Shown piece by piece: positions 9,388 to 22,023 of a stretch of DNA of 64,000 bases; within the stretch, counting starts at the first letter, position 1; each line of letters opens with the position of its first letter. A program made the translations under genes and the position numbers. The notes beneath the pieces were generated by a model, which was given only the letters and a program-made list of their open reading frames with translations, made no database searches and was not told the DNA's origin. Source of the DNA: Liopterus haemorrhoidalis (taxonomy: Eukaryota > Arthropoda > Insecta > Coleoptera > Dytiscidae); the NCBI GenBank assembly GCA_963971575.1, contig OZ020612.1, positions 30,669,916 through 30,733,915 of the forward strand, read 5' to 3'.

Positions 9388-10856
9388 TTACGATTTTTCG
9401 ATTTTTTGCCATTTTTAAGGGTTTTGTTTAATGATACATGCTTTTGTATAAGTTTGGTTATTAAGGCCCTAATTTCCTTCGACTAAAATGGACTTGAGGA
9501 ACTCAAAAATTTAAACCAGAGGTCCCTATCTTGTACCGTTATTGAGATAGAATTTTTTGAAAAATTAAATTCTATTACAAAAATTTCAAAATTTTTCAAA
9601 AATTTTTTTTGTTTAAAATATGTTTTAAAAAGTACCTTTACCATATATCGGACCTTAAAACTTCAAAAATTCCAACCGCAGGTCCCTATCTCTTTTAGTT
9701 TTTGAAATACATGTTCATATATTCTCTGTTCATTTTTTTGAAAAAAAAAAGTTTTCCTAATACAGTCCAAAATACGGCCGTTAGGTAATTTTGGGGTGAG
9801 GATTAATTAAAAAATATTTAAAAAAATCAAGAGGCCTTAGTTTTTGAGTTATAGTCAATTTTAGGTACTATTTTCCGATATAGTCAATTTTAGGTACTTT
9901 TTTTCCGATTTACTCAAAAACAGTTGGCCAAAATCCAAAATGAACCTTATTTTTGTGATCTACGGCCCAATGTGTATCAATTTTGAGAAAAATCCGAAAT
10001 ATTTTTTTTTGTAAAAATTCGAGATTTCTTATCGAAGGGGTCCCCCTTACGATTTTTCGATTTTTTGCCATTTTTAAGGGTTTTGTTTAATGATACATGC
10101 TTTTGTATAAGTTTGGTTATTAAGGCCCTAATTTCCTTCGACTAAAATGGACTTGAGGAACTCAAAAATTTAAACCAGAGGTCCCTATCTTTTACCGTTA
10201 TTGAGATAGAATTTTTTGAAAAATTAAATTCTATTACAAAAATTTCAAAATTTTTCAAAAATTTTTTTTGTTTAAAATATGTTTTAAAAAGTACCTTTAC
10301 CATATATCGGACCTTAAAACTTCAAAAATTCCAACCGCAGGTCCCTATCTCTTTTAGTTTTTGAAATACATGTTCATATATTCTCTGTTCATTTTTTTGA
10401 AAAAAAAAAGTTTTCCTAATACAGTCCAAAATACGGCCGTTAGGTAATTTTGGGGTGAGGATTAATACAAAAATATTTAAAAAAATCAAGAGGCCTTAGT
10501 TTTTGAGTTATAGTCAATTTTAGGTACTTTTTTCCGATATAGTCAATTTTAGGTACTTTTTTTCCGATTTACTCAAAAACAGTTGGCCAAAATCCAAAAT
10601 GAACCTTATTTTTGTGATCTACGGCCCAATGTGTATCAATTTTGAGAAAAATCCGAAATGTTTTTTTTTGCAAAAATTCGAGATTTCTTATCGAAGGGGT
10701 CCCCCTTACGATTTTTCGATTTTTTGCCATTTTTAAGGGTTTTGTTTAATGATACATGCTTTTGTATAAGTTTGGTTGTTAAGGCCCTAATTTCCTTCGA
10801 CTAAAATGGACTTGAGGAACTCAAAAATTTAAACCAGAGGTCCCTATCTTTTACCG

Positions 10857-11176
10857 TTATTGAGATATAATTTTTTGAAAAATTAAATTCTATTACAAAA
10901 ATTTCAAAATTTTTCAAAAATTTTTTTTGTTTAAAATTTGTTTTAAATAGTGCCTTTACCATATATCGGACCTTAAAACTTAAAAATTTCCAACCGCAGG
11001 TCCCTATCTCTTTTAGTTATTGAGATATAATTTTTTGAAAAATTAAATTCTATTACAAAAATTTCAAAATTTTTCAAAAATTTTTTTTGTTTAAAATTTG
11101 TTTTAAATAGTGCCTTTACCATATATCGGACCTTAAAACTTAAAAATTTCCAACCGCAGGTCCCTATCTCTTTTAG
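10857..11176 (+). repeat. 160-bp internal tandem duplication in a B monomer (copy 2 of 3)
   Basis: Same junction and register as at 4107-4426, with copies at 10857-11016 and 11017-11176 in the 819-bp unit starting at 10706. The 6,750-bp offset from the first instance equals ten monomers plus 160 bp, and shared private variants in neighbouring units show it was copied as part of a larger block rather than arising anew. Confidence 0.95.
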
Positions 11177-12841
11177 TTTTTGAAATACATCTTCATATAT
11201 TCTCTGTTAATTTTTTTGAAAAAAAAAAGTTTTCCTAATACAGTCCAAAATACGGCCGTTAGGTAATTTTGGGGTGAGGATTAATAAAAAAATATTTAAA
11301 AAAATCAAGAGGCCTTAGTTTTTGAGTTATAGTCAATTTTAGGTACTATTTTCCGATATAGTCAATTTTAGGTACTTTTTTTCCGATTTACTCAAAAACA
11401 GTTGGCCAAAATCCAAAATGAACCTTATTTTTGTGATCTACGGCCCAATGTGTATCAATTTTGAGAAAAATCCGAAATATTTGTTTTTGTAAAAATTCGA
11501 GATTTCTTATCGAAGGGATCCCCCTTACGATTTTTCGATTTTTTGCCATTTTTAAGGGTTTTGTTTAATGATACATGCTTTTGTATAAGTTTGGTTATTA
11601 AGGCCCTAATTTCCTTCGACTAAAATGGACTTGAGGAACTCAAAAATTTAAACCAGAGGTCCCTATCTTTTACCGTTATTGAGATAGAATTTTTTGAAAA
11701 ATTAAATTCTATTACAAAAATTTCAAAATTTTTCAAAAATTTTTTTTGTTTAAAATATGTTTTAAAAAGTACCTTTACCATATATCGGACCTTAAAACTT
11801 CAAAAATTCCAACCGCAGGTCCCTATCTCTTTTAGTTTTTGAAATACATGTTCATATATTCTCTGTTCATTTTTTTGAAAAAAAAAGTTTTCCTAATACA
11901 GTCCAAAATACGGCCGTTAGGTAATTTTGGGGTGAGGATTAATTAAAAAATATTTAAAAAAATCAAGAGGCCTTAGTTTTTGAGTTATAGTCAATTTTAG
12001 GTACTATTTTCCGATATAGTCAATTTTAGGTACTTTTTTTCCGATTTACTCAAAAACAGTTGGCCAAAATCCAAAATGAACCTTATTTTTGTGATCTACG
12101 GCCCAATGTGTATCAATTTTGAGAAAAATCCGAAATATTTTTTTTTGTAAAAATTCGAGATTTCTTATCGAAGGGGTCCCCCTTACGATTTTTCGATTTT
12201 TTGCCATTTTTAAGGGTTTTGTTTAATGATACATGCTTTTGTATAAGTTTGGTTATTAAGGCCCTAATTTCCTTCGACTAAAATGGACTTGAGGAACTCA
12301 AAAATTTAAACCAGAGGTCCCTATCTTTTACCGTTATTGAGATAGAATTTTTTGAAAAATTAAATTCTATTACAAAAATTTCAAAATTTTTCAAAAATTT
12401 TTTTTGTTTAAAATATGTTTTAAAAAGTACCTTTACCATATATCGGACCTTGAAACTTCAAAAATTCCAACCGCAGGTCCCTATCTCTTTTAGTTTTTGA
12501 AATACATGTTCATATATTCTCTGTTCATTTTTTTGAAAAAAAAAAGTTTTCCTAATACAGTCCAAAATACGGCCGTTAGGTAATTTTGGGGTGAGGATTA
12601 ATACAAAAATATTTAAAAAAATCAAGAGGCCTTAGTTTTTGAGTTATAGTCAATTTTAGGTACTATTTTCCGATATAGTCAATTTTAAGTACTTTTTTTC
12701 CGATTTACTCAAAAACAGTTGGCCAAAATCCAAAATGAACCTTATTTTTGTGATCTACGGCCCAATGTGTATCAATTTTGAGAAAAATCTGAAATGTTTT
12801 TTTTTGCAAAAATTCGAGATTTCTTATCGAAGGGGTCCCCC

Positions 12842-14159
12842 TTACGATTTTTCGATTTTTTGCCATTTTTAAGGGTTTTGTTTAATGATACATGCTTTTG
12901 TATAAGTTTGGTTGTTAAGGCCCTAATTTCCTTCGACTAAAATGGACTTGAGGAACTCAAAAATTTAAACCAGAGGTCCCTATCTTTTACCGTTATTGAG
13001 ATATAATTTTTTGAAAAATTAAATTCTATTACAAAAATTTCAAAATTTTTCAAAAATTTTTTTTGTTTAAAATTTGTTTTAAATAGTGCCTTTACCATAT
13101 ATCGGACCTTAAAACTTAAAAATTTCCAACCGCAGGTCCCTATCTCTTTTAGTTTTTGAAATACATCTTCATATATTCTCTGTTAATTTTTTTGAAAAAA
13201 AAAAGTTTTCCTAATACAGTCCAAAATACGGCCGTTAGGTAATTTTGGGGTGAGGATTAATAAAAAAATATTTAAAAAAATCAAGAGGCCTTAGTTTTTG
13301 AGTTATAGTCAATTTTAGGTACTATTTTCCGATATAGTCAATTTTAGGTACTTTTTTTCCGATTTACTCAAAAACAGTTGGCCAAAATCCAAAATAAACC
13401 TTATTTTTGTGATCTACGGCCCAATGTGTATCAATTTTGAGAAAAATCCGAAATGTTTTTTTTTGCAAAAATTCGAGATTTCTTATCGAAGGGGTCCCCC
13501 TTACGATTTTTCGATTTTTTGCCATTTTTAAGGGTTTTGTTTAATGATACATGCTTTTGTATAAGTTTGGTTGTTAAGGCCCTAATTTCCTTCGACTAAA
13601 ATGGACTTGAGGAACTCAAAAATTTAAACCAGAGGTCCCTATCTTTTACCGTTATTGAGATATAATTTTTTGAAAAATTAAATTCTATTACAAAAATTTC
13701 AAAATTTTTCAAAAATTTTTTTTGTTTAAAATTTGTTTTAAATAGTGCCTTTACCATATATCGGACCTTAAAACTTAAAAATTTCCAACCGCAGGTCCCT
13801 ATCTCTTTTAGTTTTTGAAATACATCTTCATATATTCTCTGTTAATTTTTTTGAAAAAAAAAAGTTTTCCTAATACAGTCCAAAATACGGCCGTTAGGTA
13901 ATTTTGGGGTGAGGATTAATAAAAAAATATTTAAAAAAATCAAGAGGCCTTAGTTTTTGAGTTATAGTCAATTTTAGGTACTATTTTCCGATATAGTCAA
14001 TTTTAGGTACTTTTTTTCCGATTTACTCAAAAACAGTTGGCCAAAATCCAAAATGAACCTTATTTTTGTGATCTACGGCCCAATGTGTATCAATTTTGAG
14101 AAAAATCCGAAATATTTTTTTTTGTAAAAATTCGAGATTTCTTATCGAAGGGATCCCCC
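12842..14159 (+). repeat. Two consecutive class B monomers
   Basis: Units 12842 and 13501 are both class B, breaking the A1-A2-B order. The first has AAAATAAACC for the usual AAAATGAACC and ends with the A2-type T run and GCAAAA plus GGGGTCCCC. It is therefore itself a B/A2 chimera near its end. Confidence 0.8.
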
Positions 14160-14818
14160 TTACGATTTTTCGATTTTTTGCCATTTTTAAGGGTTTTGTT
14201 TAATGATACATGCTTTTGTATAAGTTTGGTTATTAAGGCCCTAATTTCCTTCGACTAAAATGGACTTGAGGAACTCAAAAATTTAAACCAGAGGTCCCTA
14301 TCTTTTACCGTTATTGAGATAGAATTTTTTGAAAAATTAAATTCTATTACAAAAATTTCAAAATTTTTCAAAAATTTTTTTTGTTTAAAATATGTTTTAA
14401 AAAGTACCTTTACCATATATCGGACCTTAAAACTTCAAAAATTCCAACCGCAGGTCCCTATCTCTTTTAGTTTTTGAAATACATGTTCATATATTCTCAG
14501 TTCATTTTTTTGAAAAAAAAAAGTTTTCCTAATACAGTCCAAAATACGGCCGTTAGGTAATTTTGGGGTGAGGATTAATTAAAAAATATTTAAAAAAATC
14601 AAGAGGCCTTAGTTTTTGAGTTATAGTCAATTTTAGGTACTATTTTCCGATATAGTCAATTTTAGGTACTTTTTTTCCAATTTACTCAAAAACAGTTGGC
14701 CAAAATCCAAAATGAACCTTATTTTTGTGATCTACGGCCCAATGTGTATCAATTTTGAGAAAAATCCGAAATATTTTTTTTTGTAAAAATTCGAGATTTC
14801 TTATCGAAGGGGTCCCCC

Positions 14819-16296
14819 TTACGATTTTTCGATTTTTTGCCATTTTTAAGGGTTTTGTTTAATGATACATGCTTTTGTATAAGTTTGGTTATTAAGGCCC
14901 TAATTTCCTTCGACTAAAATGGACTTGAGGAACTCAAAAATTTAAACCAGAGGTCCCTATCTTTTACCGTTATTGAGATAGAATTTTTTGAAAAATTAAA
15001 TTCTATTACAAAAATTTCAAAATTTTTCAAAAATTTTTTTTGTTTAAAATATGTTTTAAAAAGTACCTTTACCATATATCGGACCTTAAAACTTCAAAAA
15101 TTCCAACCGCAGGTCCCTATCTCTTTTAGTTTTTGAAATACATGTTCATATATTCTCTGTTCATTTTTTTGAAAAAAAAAAGTTTTCCTAATGCAGTCCA
15201 AAATACGGCCGTTAGGTAATTTTGGGGTGAGGATTAATACAAAAATATTTAAAAAAATCAAGAGGCCTTAGTTTTTGAGTTATAGTCAATTTTAGGTACT
15301 ATTTTCCGATATAGTCAATTTTAGGTACTTTTATTCCGATTTACTCAAAAACAGTTGGCCAAAATCCAAAATGAACCTTATTTTTGTGATCTACGGCCCA
15401 ATGTGTATCAATTTTGAGAAAAATCCGAAATGTTTTTTTTTGCAAAAATTCGAGATTTCTTATCGAAGGGGTCCCCCTTACGATTTTTCGATTTTTTGCC
15501 ATTTTTAAGGGTTTTGTTTAATGATACATGCTTTTGTATAAGTTTGGTTGTTAAGGCCCTAATTTCCTTCGACTAAAATGGACTTGAGGAACTCAAAAAT
15601 TTAAACCAGAGGTCCCTATCTTTTACCGTTATTGAGATATAATTTTTTGAAAAATTAAATTCTATTACAAAAATTTCAAAATTTTTCAAAAATTTTTTTT
15701 GTTTAAAATTTGTTTTAAATAGTGCCTTTACCATATATCGGACCTTAAAACTTAAAAATTTCCAACCGCAGGTCCCTATCTCTTTTAGTTATTGAGATAT
15801 AATTTTTTGAAAAATTAAATTCTATTACAAAAATTTCAAAATTTTTCAAAAATTTTTTTTGTTTAAAATTTGTTTTAAATAGTGCCTTTACCATATATCG
15901 GACCTTAAAACTTAAAAATTTCCAACCGCAGGTCCCTATCTCTTTTAGTTTTTGAAATACATCTTCATATATTCTCTGTTAATTTTTTTGAAAAAAAAAA
16001 GTTTTCCTAATACAGTCCAAAATACGGCCGTTAGGTAATTTTGGGGTGAGGATTAATAAAAAAATATTTAAAAAAATCAAGAGGCCTTAGTTTTTGAGTT
16101 ATAGTCAATTTTAGGTACTATTTTCCGATATAGTCAATTTTAGGTACTTTTTTTCCGATTTACTCAAAAACAGTTGGCCAAAATCCAAAATGAACCTTAT
16201 TTTTGTGATCTACGGCCCAATGTGTATCAATTTTGAGAAAAATCCGAAATATTTTTTTTTGTAAAAATTCGAGATTTCTTATCGAAGGGGTCCCCC
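14819..16296 (+). repeat. A2-B dimer, copy 1
   Basis: An A2 unit (14819) with private variants AATGCAGTCC and CTTTTATTCCG is followed by the 819-bp B unit (15478). The same A2 variants recur at 16297, 1,478 bp later, so the A2-B pair was duplicated in tandem. Confidence 0.85.
15629..15948 (+). repeat. 160-bp internal tandem duplication in a B monomer (copy 3 of 3)
   Basis: Copies at 15629-15788 and 15789-15948 in the 819-bp unit starting at 15478, with the same junction as the other two. It lies 4,772 bp after the second instance, about seven monomers plus 160 bp. B units at 12842, 13501 and 16956 between and after lack it. Confidence 0.95.
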
Positions 16297-17614
16297 TTAC
16301 GATTTTTCGATTTTTTGCCATTTTTAAGGGTTTTGTTTAATGATACATGCTTTTGTATAAGTTTGGTTATTAAGGCCCTAATTTCCTTCGACTAAAATGG
16401 ACTTGAGGAACTCAAAAATTTAAACCAGAGGTCCCTATCTTTTACCGTTATTGAGATAGAATTTTTTGAAAAATTAAATTCTATTACAAAAATTTCAAAA
16501 TTTTTCAAAAATTTTTTTTGTTTAAAATATGTTTTAAAAAGTACCTTTACCATATATCGGACCTTAAAACTTCAAAAATTCCAACCGCAGGTCCCTATCT
16601 CTTTTAGTTTTTGAAATACATGTTCATATATTCTCTGTTCATTTTTTTGAAAAAAAAAAGTTTTCCTAATGCAGTCCAAAATACGGCCGTTAGGTAATTT
16701 TGGGGTGAGGATTAATACAAAAATATTTAAAAAAATCAAGAGGCCTTAGTTTTTGAGTTATAGTCAATTTTAGGTACTATTTTCCGATATAGTCAATTTT
16801 AGGTACTTTTATTCCGATTTACTCAAAAACAGTTGGCCAAAATCCAAAATGAACCTTATTTTTGTGATCTACGGCCCAATGTGTATCAATTTTGAGAAAA
16901 ATCCGAAATGTTTTTTTTTGCAAAAATTCGAGATTTCTTATCGAAGGGGTCCCCCTTACGATTTTTCGATTTTTTGCCATTTTTAAGGATTTTGTTTAAT
17001 GATACATGCTTTTGTATAAGTTTGGTTGTTAAGGCCCTAATTTCCTTCGACTAAAATGGACTTGAGGAACTCAAAAATTTAAACCAGAGGTCCCTATCTT
17101 TTACCGTTATTGAGATATAATTTTTTGAAAAATTAAATTCTATTACAAAAATTTCAAAATTTTTCAAAAATTTTTTTTGTTTAAAATTTGTTTTAAATAG
17201 TGCCTTTACCATATATCGGACCTTATAACTTAAAAATTTCCAACCGCAGGTCCCTATCTCTTTTAGTTTTTGAAATACATGTTCATATATTCTCTGTTAA
17301 TTTTTTTGAAAAAAAAAAGTTTTCCTAATACAGTCCAAAATACGGCCGTTAGGTAATTTTGGGGTGAGGATTAATAAAAAAATATTTAAAAAAATCAAGA
17401 GGCCTTAGTTTTTGAGTTATAGTCAATTTTAGGTACTATTTTCCGATATAGTCAATTTTAGGTAATTTTTTTCCGATTTACTCAAAAACAGTTGGCCAAA
17501 ATCCAAAATGAACCTTATTTTTGTGATCTACGGCCCAATGTGTATCAATTTTGAGAAAAATCCGAAAAATTTTTTTTTGTAAAAATTCGAGATTTCTTAT
17601 CGAAGGGATCCCCC
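16297..17614 (+). repeat. A2-B dimer, copy 2, and end of the left domain
   Basis: Unit 16297 repeats the AATGCAGTCC and CTTTTATTCCG variants. The B unit that follows (16956) lacks the 160-bp duplication and has its own changes (AAGGATTTTG, CTTATAACTT, GGTAATTTTTTT). After it the class A/B signatures stop and diverged units begin. Confidence 0.8.
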
Positions 17615-20600
17615 TTACGATTTTTCGATTTTTTGCCATTTTTAACGGTTTTGTTTAATGATACATGCTTTTGTATAAGTTTGGTTATTAAGGCCCTAAT
17701 TTCCTTCGACTAAAATGGACTTGAGGAACTCAAAAATTTAAACCAGAGGTCCCTATCTTTTACCGTTATTGAGATATAATTTTTTGAAAAATTAAATTCT
17801 ATTACAAAAATTTCAAAATTTTTCAATTTTTTTTTTTTGTTTAAAATATGTTTTAAAATGTGCCTTTACCATATATCGGACCTTAAAACTTCAAAATTTC
17901 CAACCGCAGGTCCCTTCTCTTTTAGTTTTTGAAATACATGTTCATATATTCTGTTAATTTTTTTGAAAAAAAAAAGTTTTCCTAATACAGTCCAAAATAC
18001 GGCCGTTAGGTAATTTTGGGGTGAGGATTAATAAAAAATATTTAAAAAAATCAAGAGGCCTTAGTTTTTGAGTTATAGCCAATTTTAGGTACTATTTTCC
18101 GATATAGTCAATTTTAGGTACTTTTTTTCCGATTTACTCAAAAACAGTTGGCCAAAATCCAAAATTAACCTTATTTTTGTGATCTACGGCCCAATGTGTA
18201 TCAATTTTGAAAAAGATCCGAAATATTTATATTTGTAAAAATTCGAGATTTCTTATCGAAGGGATCCCCCTTACGATTTTTCGATTTTTTGCCATTTTTA
18301 AGGGTTTTGTTTAATGATACATGCTTTTGTATAAGTTTGGTTATTAAGGCCCTAATTTCCTTCGACTAAAATGGACTTGAGGAACTCAAAAATTTAAACC
18401 AGAGGTCCCTTTCTTTTACCGTTATTGAGATATAATTTTTTGAAAAATTAAATTCTATTACAAAAATTTCAAAATTTTTCAAAAATTTTTTTTGTTTAAA
18501 ATATGTTTTCAAATGTGAGTTTACCATATATCGGATCTTAAAACTTCAAAAATTCCAACCGCAGGTCCCTATCTCTTTTAGTTTTTGAAATACATATTCA
18601 TATATTCTCTGTTCATTTTTTTGAAAAAAAAAAGTTTTCCTAATACAGTCCAAAATACGGCCGTTAGGTAATTTTGGGGTGAGGATTAATAAAAAAATAT
18701 TTAAAAAAATCAAGAGGCCTTAGTTTTTGAGTTATAGTCAATTTTAGGTACTATTTTCCGATATAGTCAATTTTAGGTATTATTTTTCCGATTTACTCAA
18801 AAATAGTTGGCCAAAATCCAAAATGAACCTTATTTTTGTGATCTACGGCCCAATGTGTATCAATTTTGAGAAAAATCCGAAATATTTTTTTTTGTAAAAA
18901 TTCGAGATTTCTTATCGAAGGGATCCCCCTTACGATTTCTCGATTTTTTGCCATTTTTAAGGGTTTTGTTTAATGATACATGCTTTTGTATAAGTTTGGT
19001 TATTAAGGCCCTAATTTCCTTCGACTAAAATGGACTTGAGGAACTCAAAAATTTAAACCAGAGGTCCCTTTCTTTTACCGTTATTGAGATATAATTTTTT
19101 GAAAAATTAAATTCTATTACAAAAATTTCAAAATTTTTCAAAAATTTTTTTTGTTTAAAATATGTTTTCAAATGTGAGTTTACCATATATCGGATCTTAA
19201 AACTTCAAAAATTCCAACCGCAGGTCCCTATCTCTTTTAGTTTTTGAAATACATATTCATATATTCTCTGTTCATTTTTTTGAAAAAAAAAAGTTTTCCT
19301 AATACAGTCCAAAATACGGCCGTTAGGTAATTTTGGGGTGAGGATTAATAAAAAAATATTTAAAAAAATCAAGAGGCCTTAGTTTTTGAGTTATAGCCAA
19401 TTTTAGGTACTATTTTCCGATATAGTCAATTTTAGGTACTTTTTTTCCGATTTACTCAAAAACAGTTGGCCAAAATCCAAAATGAACCTTATTTTTGTGA
19501 TCTACGGCCCAATGTGTATCAATTTTGAGAAAAATCCGAAATATTTTTTTTTGTAATAATTCGAGATTTCTTATCGAAGGGGTTCCCCTTACGATTTATC
19601 GATTTTTTGCCAATTTTAAGGGTTTTGTTTAATGATACATGCTTTTGTATAAGTTTGGTTATTAAGGCCCTAATTTCCTTCGACTAAAATGGACTTGAGG
19701 AACTCAAAAATTTAAACCAGAGGTCCCTATCTTTTACCGTTATTGAGATATAATTTTTTGAAAAATTAAATTCTATTACAAAAATTTCAAAATTTTTCAA
19801 AAATTTTTTTTGTTTAAAATATATTTTAAAAAGTGCCTTTACCATATATTGGACCTTAAAACTTCAAAAATTCCAACCGCAGGTCCCTATCTCTTTTAGT
19901 TTTTGAAATACATGTTCATATATTCTCTGTTAATTTTTTTGAAAAAAAAAAGTTTTCCTAATACAGTCCAAAATACGGCCGTTAGGTAATTTTGGGGTGA
20001 GGATTAATAAAAAAACATTTAAAAAAATCAAGAGGCCTTAGTTTTTGAGTTATAGTCAATTTTAGGTACTATTTTCCGATATAGTCAATTTTAGGTACTT
20101 TTTTTCCGATTTACTCAAAAACAGTTGGCCAAAATCCAAAATTAACCTTAATTTTGTGATCTACGGCCCAATGTGTGTCAATTTTGAGAAAAATCCGAAA
20201 TATTTATTTTTGTAAAAATTCGAGATTTCTTATCGAAGGGATACCCCTTACGATTTTTCGATTTTTTGCCATTTTTAAGGGTTTTGTTTAATGATACATG
20301 CTTTTGTATAAGTTTGGTTATTAAGGCCCTAATTTCCTTCGACTAAAATGGACTTGAGGAACTCAAAATTTTAAACCAGAGGTCCCTTTCTTTTACCGTT
20401 ATTGAGATATAATTTTTTGAAAAATTAAATTCTATTACAAAAATTTCAAAATTTTTCAAAAATTTTTTTTGTTTAAAATATGTTTTATAATGTGCCTTTA
20501 CCATATATCGGACCTTAAAACTTCAAAAATTCCAACCGCAGGTCCCTATCTCTTTTAGTTTTTGAAATACATGTTCATATATTTTCTGTTGATTTTTTTG

Positions 20601-22023
20601 AAAAAAAAAAGTTTTCCTAATACAGTCCAAAATACGGCCGTTAGGTAATTTTGGGGTGAGGATTAATAAAAAAATATTGAAAAAAATCAAGAGGCCTTAG
20701 TTTTTGAGTTATAGTCAATTTTAGGTACTATTTTCCGATATAGTCAATTTTAGGTACTTTTTTTCCGATTTACTCAAAAACAGTTGGCCAAAATCCAAAA
20801 TGAACCTTATTTTTGTGATCTACGGCCCAATGTGTATCAATTTTGAGAAAAATCCGAAATATTTTTTTTTGTAAAAATTCGAGATTTCTTATCGAAGGGA
20901 TACCCCTTACGATTTTTCGATTTTTTGCCATTTTTAAGGGTTTTGTTTAATGATACATGCTTTTGTATAAGTTTGGTTATTAAGGCCCTAATTTCCTTCG
21001 ACTAAAATGGACTTGAGGAACTCAAAATTTTAAACCAGAGGTCCCTTTCTTTTACCGTTATTGAGATATAATTTTTTGAAAAATTAAATTCTATTACAAA
21101 AATTTCAAAATTTTTCAAAAATTTTTTTTGTTTAAAATATGTTTTCAAATGTGAGTTTACCATATATCGGATCTTAAAACTTCAAAAATTCCAACCGCAG
21201 GTCCCTATCTCTTTTAGTTTTTGAAATACATGTTCATATATTCTCTGTTCATTTTTTTGAAAAAAAAAAGTTTTCCTAATACAGTCCAAAATACGGCCGT
21301 TAGGTAATTTTGGGGTGAGGATTAATAAAAAAATATTTAAAAAAATCAAGAGGCCTTAGTTTTTGAGTTATAGTCAATTTTAGGTACTATTTTCCGATAT
21401 AGTCAATTTTAGGTACTATTTTTCCGATTTACTCAAAAATAGTTGGCCAAAATCCAAAATGAACCTTATTTTTGTGATCTACGGCCCAATGTGTATCAAT
21501 TTTGAGAAAAATCCGAAATATTTTTTTTTGTAAAAATTCGAGATTTCTTATCGAAGGGATCCCCCTTACGATTTTTCGATTTTTTGCCATTTTTAAGGGT
21601 TTTGTTTAATGATACATGCTTTTGTATAAGTTTGGTTATTAAGGCCCTAATTTCCTTCGACTAAAATGGACTTGAGGAACTCAAAAATTTAAACCAGAGG
21701 TCCCTTTCTTTTACCGTTATTGAGATATAATTTTTTGAAAAATTAAATTCTATTACAAAAATTTCAAAATTTTTCAAAAACTTTTTTTGTTTAAAATATG
21801 TTTTCAAATGTGAGTTTACCATATATCGGATCTTAAAACTTCAAAAATTCCAACCGCAGGTCCCTATCTCTGTTAGTTTTTGAAATACATGTTCATATAT
21901 TCTCTGTTCATTTTTTTGAAAAAAAAAAGTTTTCCTAATACAGTCCAAAATACGGCCGTTAGGTAATTTTGGGGTGAGGATTAATAAAAAAATATTTAAA
22001 AAAATCAAGAGGCCTTAGTTTTT
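17615..22023 (+). repeat. Transition block of diverged monomers
   Basis: Units start at 17615 (656 bp), 18271, 18930, 19589, 20248, 20907 and 21566. New haplotypes appear. One has TTTTCAAATGTGAGTTTACC with GGATCTT (18271, 18930, 20907, 21566). Another has a long T run, CTTCAAAATTTCC and GGTCCCTTCTC (17615). Neighbours 18271 and 18930 share ACATATTCAT and GGTCCCTTTC and look like a recent monomer duplication that later diverged in the 29-bp repeat region. Confidence 0.85.

Larger units (their letters stand above)
7411..12841 (+). repeat. Left-domain multi-monomer block, copy 2 (one extra monomer)
   Basis: Eight units (7411, 8070, 8729, 9388, 10047, 10706, 11525, 12183) match the seven units from 1320 with one inserted. 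The unit with CTTGTACCG appears twice (8729 and 9388). One A is lost from an A run near 11,880, so the block is 658 bp longer than copy 1 rather than 659. Confidence 0.88.
1..17614 (+). repeat. Left domain: A1/A2/B higher-order satellite
   Basis: Units start at 1, 661, 1320, 1979, 2638, 3297, 3956, 4775, 5434, 6093, 6752, 7411, 8070, 8729, 9388, 10047, 10706, 11525, 12183, 12842, 13501, 14160, 14819, 15478, 16297 and 16956. They fall into classes by linked variants. A units read GGTTATTAAGG, GATAGAAT, AAAAAGTACC and CTTCAAAAATTCC; B units read GGTTGTTAAGG, GATATAAT, AAATAGTGCC and mostly CTTAAAAATTTCC. A splits into A1 (ATTAATTAAAAAA) and A2 (ATTAATACAAAAA, ending AAATG-T-GCAAAA). The order A1-A2-B recurs at 2638, 4775, 9388, 11525 and 14160. 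B units usually end in GGGATCCCC, and A1 and A2 mostly in GGGGTCCCC, so a GGATCC site tends to mark the end of each trimer. Divergence between copies of one class is low by eye. Confidence 0.9.
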
